Shown here piece by piece: positions 54,139 through 64,000 of a stretch of 64,000 nt of DNA (position 1 is the first letter of the stretch; each line of letters starts with the position of its first letter). This DNA is from Cristatella mucedo (lineage: Eukaryota; Bryozoa; Phylactolaemata; Cristatellidae), in the NCBI GenBank assembly GCA_009760855.2, contig WPIO01000010.1, positions 4,929,501-4,993,500 of the forward strand, written 5' to 3'. Position numbers and translations under genes: made by a program. Below the pieces are notes generated by a model that saw only the letters and a list, made by a program, of their open reading frames with translations, was not told where the DNA came from and searched no databases.

Positions 54139-57100
54139 TCATGCAGTTGGGCGAAGTCCAACAGCAGTCGCACAAATTGCATGTTTATGTTTCCCAAGAG
54201 GTTTCGTCAGGAAATCTGCTATGTTTTCCTCAGACCTGCAAAATAAAGCTTTTATAATATTATCATTGTTCATTTGACGGATAAAATGGTGCTGCACGTC
54301 GATGTGCTTGGTTCTTGCATGATGTATCGGGTTTGCAGCAATGGCTATGCAGCCCTGATTGTCACTGTATATGGTAGTAGGCTTCTTTTGTTCGAAACCT
54401 AACTCCTTAAGGAGTTGTCGAAGCCAGAGGGCTTCACGAACAGCATGACTCAGTGCCATATATTCAGCCTCTGTTGTTGATAAGGCGACGGTAGATTGTC
54501 TCTTAGACGACCAGGTAATACTGCCTCGACCAAGGCTGAATACATAGCCAGTAACAGAGCATCTCGTGTCCGGATCATTTGCCCAGTCAGCATCACAATA
54601 GCCTCTTAACCGTGCTTCTGGGTCAGCACTCAGACTGAGGCACCAGTTGGCAGTCCCTTGAAGGTAACGTAGGATTCTCTTTACAGCCGTCCAGTGCTGT
54701 GAGCATGGCTGGCTGGAGTAACGACTGATAAGTCCTACAGCAGCTGCAATATCTGGACGCGTAGCAACCATCAGATACATTAAGCTCCCAACTGCACTTC
54801 GGTAGGAGACTCGTTGCATGTAGTCGGCATGCTCTTCGCCATCTTGCATCATAGCTTTTGCAAGCTTGATGCCAACATCGACAGGAGTAGATACCGACTT
54901 ACATGTATCCATACCGTAGCGTTGGAGTATATCCATAATGTAGCGAGTCTGATTGAGAGTTAAATTTTTGCAGCCTCTGTCTCTGGTTATCTGGATGCCG
55001 AGGATCCAGTGGGCTTCTCCTAGATCCTTCATAGAAAACGCCTCAGAGAGTCGCTGCTTGACAAAAGACAGACCAATTGCAGTACCACAGAGGACTAGGT
55101 CATCAACGTAAACAGCAATAAATGCAATGTCACCACATTCATCGCGCCTGTAGAGGCTATTGTCAGCCTCAAGTGAAAGAAAGCCCATGTCGCGTAGCTG
55201 CTTGTCAAGCTTTTTGTTCCAAGCACGCGGTGCTTGCTTAAGACCATACAGTGACTTTTTGAGTCGCCAGACAAGTTGTTCAGTACCTCTCTGAGGTATA
55301 ACCTCTGGTAGGTCAAGGTATATCTCTTCCTCAAGTTCACCATGGAGAAAGGCCGTCTTGACGTTCATTTGATGGATCTCTAGGTCCATCATAGCAGCAA
55401 TTGATAAGACGGTTCTTAGAGAGTTGAACTTCACGACTGGTGCAAATGTCTCTGTGAAGTCAATACCGTCTACCTGAGAATAGCCCTTTGCAACCAAACG
55501 AGCTTTATGACAGTTTACTGACCCGTCTGCGTTTCGCTTCACTTTGAAGACAAATTTGCATCCTATGGCTTGCCTGCCCTTAGGTAGTTGGGTGACCTCA
55601 TAGACACCATTCTCACGTAGGGAAGCAAGTTCGTCATCAATAGCAGCCGTCCACAGATGTGCTTATGTGCTGCTCAGTGCATCGTGCAGGGTTGTGGGCT
55701 CATCGCTGCAAGCAATCAGCGCCTCAGCCACTGACCCGTATTCATCGTCATACAGTCTGGCAGGCCGTCTAGCACGAGTTGACCGTCGAAGAGGTGCATC
55801 ATCTAACTCGGCGGGAGCGTGTTGTAGCGTAGGTTCATTGTCAGTCGAAGCTTGGGGTTGTTGCACAGACTCGATCGGAGCTGCTTGTTCGAGGTGCTGC
55901 ACAATAACCTCCCCTGGCACTGTAAAAACTTCGTCAAACAGAACGTCACGACTACTTAGCATTCGCTGTGTTTCAGGGTCGTACAAGCGATAGCTCTTAG
56001 ATCCAGAATCATGATTATAGCCAAGAAAAATACAGCGTCTTGACTTTGAGCTGGATCAGTGCATATGCACAGCAGCCAAAGACACGGAAATGAGACACGT
56101 CAGGCTTTGCACCACTCCAAGCCTCCTCGGGTGTCTTACCGGGTATCGCCTTGTGAGTGCTATGATTCTTGATGTACACAGCAGTTGCAACTGCATCAGG
56201 CCAGAACTTCAGGGGTAACTGAGCGTGATATAGCATTGACCGTGCCATCTCAGTGATTGTTCTGTTGCTGCACTCAGCCACGCCATTCTGATGTGGTGTA
56301 TAGGGTGCGGTCCGTTGGTGAGCAATACCAGCCTCTTTCATTAGGGCGAGCATCTCATGAGACATGTACTCACCGCCATTGTCCGATCGAAGCTTCTTAA
56401 TAGATTGACCGCAAATTTTTTCAACTGCAGCTCTGTATTCCTTGAAAATTGCAGTCACTTCATCCTTGTGACGCATGAAGTATACCTTTGCATAACGCGA
56501 GGCATCATCAATAAATGTCACAAAGAAACGATAGCCGTTCGTTGAAGCTGTCTTCATAGGACCTGAAACGTCGGTGTGTACGAGAGCAAGTAATTCAGAC
56601 TCTTTGGCACTGCTTCTCACCTTTGGGATGGGGTTGACATGCTGCTTTCCTTCCGCGCAGGCTTGGCAGAAGTTGAGGTCCGTGTGGTTAGACTCGAAGT
56701 CTAGTCCGGCAACCATGCCTTTGGTTTTAAGCATGTCCAGGCTCCCACCTGAGATATGGCCGTACCGCTGGTGCCAAAGTTGAAAAGATTCATCTGATTT
56801 GCATGCGTGAGCAGCCGATACAGTTTGCTGTCTCATAGAGGTACATAGCAGGTAGAAAAGTCTCCCCTGTCTTACGCCTGCAGCAGCCACGTCCGTTGAC
56901 CCAGGGCTGGTGAAAGACACATTATCACCGTCAAACTTGACCTTATAGCCTCTTAGGACGCATTGGCTCAAAGAAAAAAAAGGTTCTTGGCGAGTTTGGG
57001 TACGAGCAAAACATCTCGAAGTTCGGCTTCCCGCCATGCAGTACCTACATGCAGCTGAATGCGAACCGTGCCCATGCCGATCGCTTCAAGTACTTCGCCG

Positions 57101-58162
57101 TCACCCACCACGACACTGCGGGCAATTTTCTCGCAGTATGTAAAGAGCTCGGGCTCGTTGCACATATGCTGCGTTGCTCCAGAGTCTATTAGCCATTCCA
57201 GCTGTGATGGAAGCTGGCAGGTAGTCGAGTCGGCAGTGAAAACGAAGGAGTCCGTAGCTGCTGTGTTGGCCTCCGATTTGGCATTTTCGTCTCGTTTCCT
57301 CTTGTAGCATTGTGAGGCCTTGTGGCCCACCACTAAGCAATAGTGGCACTTACCGGAAAACTTACAAGTTTGTTGCTTGCCGTGAGTGGTAGACGAAGCC
57401 GCTTTACTGTCTTTCCAAGTTTCATTCGAAGCCACAAGAGCCAGCCCTCTCATGCTCTCGTCAAGGGAAGGCCGATTTTGCCACCTCAGACGTTCATGCA
57501 TCAGCCTGCTCTGGACAAATTCAAGCGTTAAGTCGCGCATGTCCCTTGCTTCAAGGGCCATTATCAGCGGCTGCCAAGACTCCGGTAGCCCATTAAGCAT
57601 GCGTAGGACAATCTGTTCCTCCGGAATAGTATCTCCTGCGGCTTGAAGCAAATTTGCAATTTTTTTCCGATTTCCGATCGAAATTCGATTTAACCTCGCT
57701 TGCATAATTTTGTACATCGTCACCTTCTGCCATGCAGATAGATGCCAGCTTCTGATGTAGGAGTAGCCTACTCATCAGCGTTCTGGAAGCGTATATGGCA
57801 TCCAGCTTCCGCCACGCCTCCGAAGCCGTTGCCATGTTTCCAATACCGGAACTCATGAGCACAGAATCCGATACCACCATGACGAGCACAGACAAAGCCT
57901 TCGCCGTGCGCCGGTCAAATTCTCGCTGTGCCTTAACATCGTCTTCTTCCTCTTTCTTACAGCTCTTACCGGTAAGGGATGTGACTTCCACGGGCCGTCT
58001 CTCGTCGCCGTTTACGACACCCCACAGATCGTTGGCGATGAAGTAGAATTTCGCCCGAGTACTCCACAGCTGCCAGTTTTCACCCGTAAACTTCTCCAGA
58101 CCAACGACGCCAGTGAACGCTGGGCCCATAACCTGTGAGACGCAGTGCTGCCGTGAAGCCAT
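54139..58162 (-). pseudogene. Copia gag-pol polyprotein, disrupted
   Basis: Reading from 58162, gag is followed by a CCHC zinc knuckle (CHYCLVVGHKASQC), protease DSGA (WLIDSGATQHMC), and integrase with the HHCC finger (HQRYGH, FCQAC) and catalytic D, D, E in HTDVSGP, SDNGGEY and NGVAE. RT follows with YVDD (IAVYVDDLVLCG), then RNase H (YCDADWA, TEAEYMAL, SDNQG). The single frame expected for Copia is broken near 57690, near 56980 (both at A-runs) and near 56030, and by a TAA at 55663-55665. RT motif A reads MNVKTAF where D is normal, a probable loss of a catalytic aspartate. The 3' part from 55542 to 54139 is open. This copy could not make its full polyprotein as read. Confidence 0.93.
58119..58133 (-). 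other. Primer-binding site of the Copia element
   Basis: GGTTATGGGCCCAGC follows the 5' LTR directly. This is the same type of site as in Drosophila copia, where an internal fragment of initiator tRNA-Met primes reverse transcription. Here it is also inside the gag reading frame. Confidence 0.85.
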
Positions 58163-58532
58163 TCACTAGTCAATGGTCGAGAAAATTACTATGATTTATT
58201 AACGCAGCCGACAAACAGAACGTGGACCGTATTCAAATACGGACAAAGAACAAACAACAAGTGGGTCCAATATATACTAGTCCTGAATGATTACTATTGG
58301 CTGAGAAAGCCATCACGCATATTAATCCGGCTTTTCTTCCTGATCATGCTCCGATCAGTCCTGATCAGCTGTAGCTGGGGTGGCCTTGGCAGGGGTCTAT
58401 TGGCCTAGGTACAGCCAATCAGCTGTAGTCTGCAGCTCCAGGAATAGCCGGTCTTCTGACTCAGTCAGTGATGCACTGCAGGTCAAGGTTATATCGTCCG
58501 GCACAATGGCTGTGAAGCGGATTCAGCCAACA
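58134..58532 (-). repeat. 5' LTR of the Copia element
   Basis: It starts TGTTGGCTGAATC and ends CGTCTCACA in element orientation. It differs from the 3' LTR at three positions (two in the cact/catc area near 58165, one near 58291). The gag start codon (58160-58162) lies inside this LTR, 29 bases before its end. Confidence 0.95.
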
Positions 58533-58905
58533 GTGCTCAGGTCTGGTGGCCATACCTGCATGCATCGTTGTACCTTCTAAGACTCGCTAGTCGTGCTTAA
58601 AGGCACTACTTTCATCAGCATCTGTCATGCGTCTGCAAGCACGTGCACGTGCACCAGCTACGTGCTCTTCGCTTGTGGTAAAGAGATGTACTGAAGCTAC
58701 GGCACGCAGGGTTTAAAACTATACCACCCGACGTGAGCCAAACGGTACTCGCGACCACACCCTTTTCTGTACCAGAATGGTAATGCAGTCTATTGTTCAG
58801 TACTGATGATGGAGCAGACTTCAGCCGAAGGCTGGACCATGTCGGTTGTGCGTAAGAGCAGGTGCGAAGAGATATGAGCATAGACGCATGGTGATGGCAC
58901 ATTAG

Positions 58906-60387
58906 TGTAGCGCCCTGCTGGCTTTGGCTGAATTTTAGCGCGAACAAGAGCTGTTCGGCGGCGGGCTAGAGCCCCTTTGTCCTGGAGCAGTGAGCCAGAG
59001 AGGAGCGTCAGTGCGGTTAGAGAGGATGCGCTTAGGAGCAGGCCAGGAAGCTCTGAGACGAGCGGCGGCGATTCGGCCTTTAGAATTGGTCCGATACTCG
59101 CGGAAGCTGCTGATAGATGTTGGCTGGCCTGTCAACCCCCCCCCGCCTTCCCTCTTTCCAAGAAAGAATCGTCTGGAACCCATTCGCCATTCAAGCTGGA
59201 CAGAGGGGACATTCCAGTGGCCTAGTGCCGGTATCAATTCCTCACCGTAATGGGCCACGGTGTCGAGCCCAATACCACTAAGCTCTTGCCCCATTGTCTC
59301 AGCCAAGTATTTAAGAGTCGAGCGACGCTCGCTCTGGGTCTATTGCCTCGTCTCTTTAGTCTTTGGTCCGGCTTCGACGCCGCCGCACTCGTTTCTCTGA
59401 AAGCGAGGGAGGAGGGCGGGCTGTTCGCCGGCGATTGACGGAATAGGACGAGACAGTGCTAGGAGGATTCGGTGGACTCCACCGAACACGGTCGTATCGC
59501 GCTCGAGCTGGCATTTTGTGTTCTTTCGTGTTCTGTGTATGCGCGCTAGCACGTGGTCTCGGCATAGGGGTTTGCCGGTGCGAGCTAGGCGTAGTTGGCG
59601 TGTGTGGAGCCCTAGTTCACCGGTCAGGGTTTGGGCTCCGTTTTGCGCTTCAGTGTGGAGAAGTATTCCCTCCGCAGGAGTGCTTGAGTTGGCGCGTGTG
59701 GAATATACCTGTCGCACTGTTGGAAACCGAGTTCTAGTTCACCGGTCAGGGTTTAGACTCTGGTTCGGGCTCCGTCTATTTGGGTCGTTTCCCATTTTAC
59801 ACGTAAGTAGCCCCAGTGTGAAGACGTATTTCCTCCGCAGGAGTGCTTGAGTTGGCGTGTGTGGAATATTCCGGCCGCACTGGTGGAAACCGAGTTCTAG
59901 TTCACCGGTCAGGATTTAGACTCCGGTACGCGCTTCAGTGCGGAGGAGTATTCCCTCCGCAAGAGTGTTTTAAGTTGGCGTGTTTGGGGTATTCCCTCGG
60001 CACAGGCAGGAACGGATTCCTAGTTCACCGGTTAGGGTTTAGGGTCCGGGTCGCGCTTAGTGTGGAGGAGTATTCCCTCCGCAAGAGTGTTGGTGCAGTT
60101 GAGAACGTGCGAGGAGTGTGGAGATAAAGCTGAACTAGACGCGCAGCGACTTTGTGCGCTTGCGAATAAAGTTCAGTAAAATCCCCAATCTGTGTGTCTC
60201 GCTTTCCAATTCACGCTGCGGACTCACGACCCCCTTTAGTAACGGTAAGCAGGTCAGCGCCAGAAACGCTCGTTTCGTGGCGGCCAGCTTATTTCGCGTA
60301 GGCGCGCACCGAACGGCATTAGGCGATAGGCTACGCCGCTAGGTAAGCGGCAGGTCAAGCTTACCCCGCCGAGCCTTCGGCGTTACA
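58906..60387. mobile_element. Candidate solo LTR, about 1.5 kb
   Basis: The ends are TGTAGCGCC and GGCGTTACA, an inverted pair with the TG...CA form of LTRs. Inside are a TATA-like tatttaag near 59309 and AATAAA at 60164-60169, followed by a short U5-like region. Flanking ttag (58902-58905) and ctag (60388-60391) match in three of four bases only. No coding capacity is credible. It would be an LTR of a Gypsy-like element; alternatively the terminal match is chance. Confidence 0.5.
59585..60115 (+). repeat. Four-copy tandem repeat, 122-163 bp units
   Basis: CTAGTTCACCGGTCAGGGTT-type starts are at 59612, 59734, 59897 and 60020. Each unit carries gtggagaagtattccctccg-like text and a GTTGGCGTGTGTGG block. 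The second unit is about 40 bp longer. It lies between the TATA-like box and the AATAAA of the candidate LTR. Confidence 0.88.
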
Positions 60388-60389
60388 CT

Positions 60390-60540
60390 AGGTAAGGCGG
60401 TTGCTTTCACGACCTAAGTCGTGAGTTCGATTTCTGCGGTGGGCGATCCTTTATCGCCACTGCCAGCGGTGGTGATAGCCGTAAAGACTCTTCCGTCGCT
60501 ATACAAAAAGAGGCTGTTAAATCAGCTAGGATTTATTTAT
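60390..60540 (+). mobile_element. tRNA-derived SINE, type 1, sense
   Basis: It contains AGGTAAGGCGGTTGC, B box GAGTTCGATTTC, body ggtggtgatagccgtaaaga and tail aggctgttaaatcagctagg. It directly follows the candidate solo LTR. Confidence 0.8.
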
Positions 60541-61173
60541 TATTTATTTTTTATCGACTTTGAAGGGGCACGTGCACATGCTCTCACGCGTGCATATGCT
60601 GCAACACTGATGCTCAAGATCTGGACCTATGACAAAATGAAAGATCGGCTACAAAATTCTCATTTACATATCCCCATTTATTGATTAAGTTACTTTTAAG
60701 GTGGCTTCGCTAATCTAGGCAGCCTTTCCAAGCTGCTGCGAGCCACGAGTCTGCCAGCGATCATGAGTTCGACAGTACCGAGGCTGGGTATGTTATTTGT
60801 CTGAATGCTATTTCTGTGCTGGCTAAAAATACACGTCCTCTTACCAGAGGCGAAGCCATGATTGGATTAGAGCACCGGGATGGTACGGGGTCCAGGGGGG
60901 TCTGGGGGCGTCCCCCCCCAGCGCCTGCGGGTGTCGTGCATCCTGGCCAAGCACCAAGTGACCAGCCGCCACACAATCGCGGCCGCTGGCCTCCCGACCG
61001 AGAATCAGACTCGGCTCCCACCTACCAGGCCAGGGGCCACCCTGACTTTGCCTCTGCCTCTCACATGTCCAATAATATCTTATCTCTTTAGAGTAAAGTG
61101 TGCATATCTCCATGTCTGCCTAGAGCCTCTTTGGAAGGTTGCTAAAGATAGGAAATCATAAATGCTTATATCT

Positions 61174-61264
<91 letters not shown>

Positions 61265-62019
61265 TCGTAACCCCAATGGAATAACGTTTAACTGAAGGAA
61301 GCATTCGGTGCCGAACAATATTCCGCTGGACATGATTTTATCAGATCAGAGCCCTAGTTAGCAGTGAAGCCCAGGTAATCTTGACGTTTAATCTGCCTCT
61401 TGTTCAGTTATCGATCCACAGGCCAGCTCCTCCAAGAGCGATAACAACCCCGATGGCCTGTGTACTCGATGGCAATAACAAGTTTCGTTCGTCATGCTGC
61501 CAACCCTTGCCGACTCTTGAGAGATAATCTTTTGCCCAGTTTACGCAGGGCAAGCATAGAAACCCTGAAGACGTGATAGCCGCTAGATTCACGTGATCAG
61601 CAAGTTGCAATGTACACTAGTTTATTTATTTCCTTGGTCGTTATTATTCAGGTCTTGGAACATTCTGCAGGTATTTCTTATCATAGTCTAAGAGCTGCAG
61701 TGAGATCAAGTGCTGTGATTATGTTTATATGGTAACGCAAGGCTTTTACCAAGCACAATAAATTAGTCTGCGGGTCACCCTGCCTAAGCTGGGCTGCCAC
61801 AGGAGCGATTTTGTTAGTTAAATATTCGGTTGATGGCGTATATCAAAATGTTTAGTCAAAAGAACCAAAGAGAGAAGTCATTAATCAGCTACAGAGAGCA
61901 GCATGATGTTTAATGGTTATGAGAAAACAAGATTTTTGACCATGAATTTCAACCTAATCGAAATGATCCGCATGCAAACAGCATAGAAATGACTTTAAAT
62001 TATATACAGATATAATAAT
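60541..62019. other. No gene recognised, apart from an AC repeat
   Basis: 60850-61030 is GC-rich with C-runs. The remainder is unassigned. Confidence 0.45.
61177..61260. repeat. (AC)n microsatellite
   Basis: Pure AC run of about 84 bp. Confidence 0.95.
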
Positions 62020-63340
62020 AATATCAATAATAATAATGCACTTGATAAAGTGCCAACAGAGAACTAAACCTTTTTCTAGGCGCTTTACATTTGCTGCAAA
62101 AGGAAATGCAATTAAATGGTGAGTAATATCATGCTTGGTAAACAAACAACATGAATAACATGGTTAGTGGTGACATGCACAGGGTCAGCATGCAAATGTA
62201 GTTAGTGGCAGCATGCACAGTGTCAGCACGCATAAGCACATGAAGGACGAATCACAGGGACCCACTAAATTCTGTCCTAAATAGGAGTGTTTTTAAGTTC
62301 TTTTTAAATATGGTCAAGTCAGGAGATGTGTAGACGCAAGTCGGGATCGAGTTCCAGGCTTTGGGAGCAAACGAACTAAATGCATGGTATCCAAAGGATT
62401 TGAGGTTTGTACGAGGTATTGGTAGACTGTTGGATTCCGAAAAGCATGTGGTACGATGCTTGGCCTCGTGGGGGAGTAGATCTGACAGATAGGCTGGAGC
62501 CAAAGAATGAAGTGACCTAAAAGTGAGCGACGAAACCTTGAAGTCCATCCCTTGCTTGACTGGTAGCCAGTGCAGGTCGTCAAAAAGTGGTGTAATGTGG
62601 CAACTGCGACGCTCACGACAGACAAGCCTAGCTGCGGGATTTTGCACCAGCTACAATCGCCTGTTCGCACATGCTGGTAGGCCAGTAAGCAGTGAGTTGC
62701 AGAAGTCGAGACGGGCTGTCACGAATGCCTGGACCAACTTGGACGTGGTATCCTTACCTAAATAAGCCCGAATTTTAGCAATGTTATGTAGCTGAAAGTA
62801 GGCAGATTTGACTGTGGAGCTGATGTGGTCGTCTATCGAGAGGTCACTTTCGAACATGACACCTAAATTTCGAGCTGATTCAACAGGAGATATGCTGGCA
62901 AAGCCAATTTTGAGCGTCAGCCTTTCCAATTTCTGAATCACACTGGGTTTGCCCATAACTAGTAAGTTAGCTGAATCATCGTTTATTTTAGAAAATTTGT
63001 GGCCATCCATGTGCGGATGTCATCAATACATGCTGCAAGTGAGTTGAGAGAATTTGAGGTGCTCGAAGGCTGGGAGGGATCAAAGCAAAGGTACAAGTGA
63101 GTGTAATCCGCATAGAAGTGAAAGCCTAGATTGTGTTTGGCAATCACATCAGCAAGAGGGAGAGTATAAACCATGAAAAGAACCGGACCTAGCACGGAGC
63201 CCTGAGACACCCCATGTTTCAGAGGTACCTCGGATGATCTTTGTCCATTCACGTCAATACTCCGGAGTCTCCCACTGAGAAGGACCTGAATCATTGCAGA
63301 GCAGTGCCAGTGATGCCCAGGCGAGATGAGAGGCGCTTTA
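62020..63340 (-). mobile_element. LINE family A, longest copy, with RT catalytic region
   Basis: The tail (62040-62100), 3' UTR, ORF2 C-terminus and, further 5', RT motif text (GVSQGSVLGPVLFMVYTLPLA) and FHFYADYTHLY are present. The catalytic box, normally YADD, reads YADY, and frames change near 63000 and 62650. The 5' end meets an AC/AT microsatellite at 63358. Confidence 0.88.
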
Positions 63341-63357
63341 GAAGAACTATGAATATA

Positions 63358-63461
<104 letters not shown>

Positions 63462-63597
63462 TGCTTTTGTTCATGCTAGGCTTTCTTTTAAGCACAGCTT
63501 TAATAAATGCATTAATCAAGTGAAATGTATTCTGTTGTCTTAACACTTCTACTTCGTCCGTGCATTGCTTGAAATCTAGGTGCTCTGCCGAGTGATG

Positions 63598-63757
63598 GGC
63601 GCCTTATTTAGCAGCTTCAGTATAGTTGCAGAAGAACCTTAGCAGCAATCAACCTGCTTGCAGTGGGCAATAAAGGCTTTGAAGGCCACAGGACTCGAGT
63701 CCACAACCTGAGTCACGAAGTTCAAGCACCTCAGCCCTGGGCTAAGCCCTGGTGCAA
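63598..63757 (-). mobile_element. tRNA-derived SINE, type 1 (diverged)
   Basis: It contains tagcagcttcagtatagttg, gcagtgggcaataaaggc and ggactcgagtccacaacctg. Confidence 0.6.
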
Positions 63758-64000
63758 AGCAAGTTCCCTAATCATACAGCAATCCGAAAAAAAGCAGAAG
63801 CTGCAACAAGCAATAACTGTCTGAATAGCACAATGTAAGCAGAAGCAGCTCAGATCGATCTAGAGGGGTAGCTATTAGTCACAGCCCTAGCAAAGCTGTA
63901 ACGGTGCTCCTAAGACTTCCATAACTGATAGGACGAAGTTGACTTATGAAAATTTAAGCATGTACGATTTCACAATTTTATTCTCCTGAAATGTGCTTTG

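Larger units (their letters stand above)
53712..58532 (-). mobile_element. Structurally complete Ty1/Copia LTR retrotransposon
   Basis: Two 399-bp LTRs (58134-58532 as 5' LTR, 53712-54110 as 3' LTR) begin TG and end CA on the minus strand and differ at only three positions by eye. The element is bordered by the 5-bp target duplication GTGCT (53707-53711 and 58533-58537). A primer-binding site and a polypurine tract sit at the expected LTR borders. The internal region carries gag, protease, integrase, RT and RNase H in Copia order, broken by three frameshifts and one stop. The near-identical LTRs mean a recent insertion. It landed next to a LINE tail. Confidence 0.95.

Noticed and set aside
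55667-55993. Plus-strand frames over the Copia element
   Set aside because: They are shadows of the minus-strand pol coding sequence.
59585-60115. CRISPR-like array
   Set aside because: Units are long, contiguous and similar throughout, with no short repeat plus unique spacer pattern, and the DNA is eukaryotic.
61080-61304. Frame with a long Cys-Val run
   Set aside because: It is an AC/GT microsatellite.

Overview
This is animal nuclear DNA: a repeat-rich stretch with four recognisable or partly recognisable spliced host genes. The evidence for an animal is GT-AG introns (and one GC-AG intron), a LAMMER/CLK kinase with an RS-rich N-terminus, an ETS-type Pointed (PNT/SAM) domain (a metazoan domain family), TEX14-like ankyrin exons, CR1/L2-like LINEs, tRNA-derived SINEs, and Gypsy, Copia and hAT transposons. 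No phylum can be fixed by eye. Most likely it is an invertebrate with a moderately large genome, and introns here run from about 50 bp to 3 kb.

Host genes. (1) Minus strand, 4172-9927: the 5' part of a TEX14-like ankyrin-repeat gene, four coding exons with consistent phases. (2) Minus strand, 13377-14752: two exons of an ETS-type PNT-domain regulator whose first exon carries a PLDLS CtBP-type motif. (3) Minus strand, 24373-27938: a complete 12-exon CLK/LAMMER dual-specificity kinase of 558 codons. (4) Plus strand, 37951-38511: the last two coding exons of a conserved-looking gene that I do not recognise.

Mobile DNA by region. 0-10 kb: LINE fragments, SINEs and long microsatellites, some inside introns of the TEX14-like gene. 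15.4-15.7 kb: a 200-bp SPIN-like hAT MITE with an 8-bp target duplication. 16-22 kb: a decayed Gypsy element with LTR remnants, broken by a (GA)n tract and flanked by a LINE piece. 29-31 kb: a Gypsy RNase H scrap, a tandem duplication and a degraded LINE. 36-41 kb: LINE fragments, including one LINE nested in another. 42.4-43.3 kb: an array of diverged units of about 170 bp. 43.3-45 kb: SINEs around an inverted Gypsy RT fragment whose rearranged junction recurs near 17.1 kb. 47-49.4 kb: two LINE families. 50.2-52.7 kb: an hAT transposon with an internally deleted, frameshifted transposase. 53.7-58.5 kb: a structurally complete, young Copia element with near-identical LTRs and a target duplication. 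58.9-60.4 kb: a candidate solo LTR with internal tandem repeats. 62-63.4 kb: the longest LINE copy, ending in a microsatellite.

I found no operon, CRISPR array, defence island or novel multi-gene system. The points most worth following are the SPIN-like MITE (a family known for horizontal transfer), the duplicated inverted Gypsy composite, the SINE family that carries the LINE 3' tail, the Copia element whose gag start lies inside its LTR, and the candidate 66-nt in-frame intron in the kinase gene.
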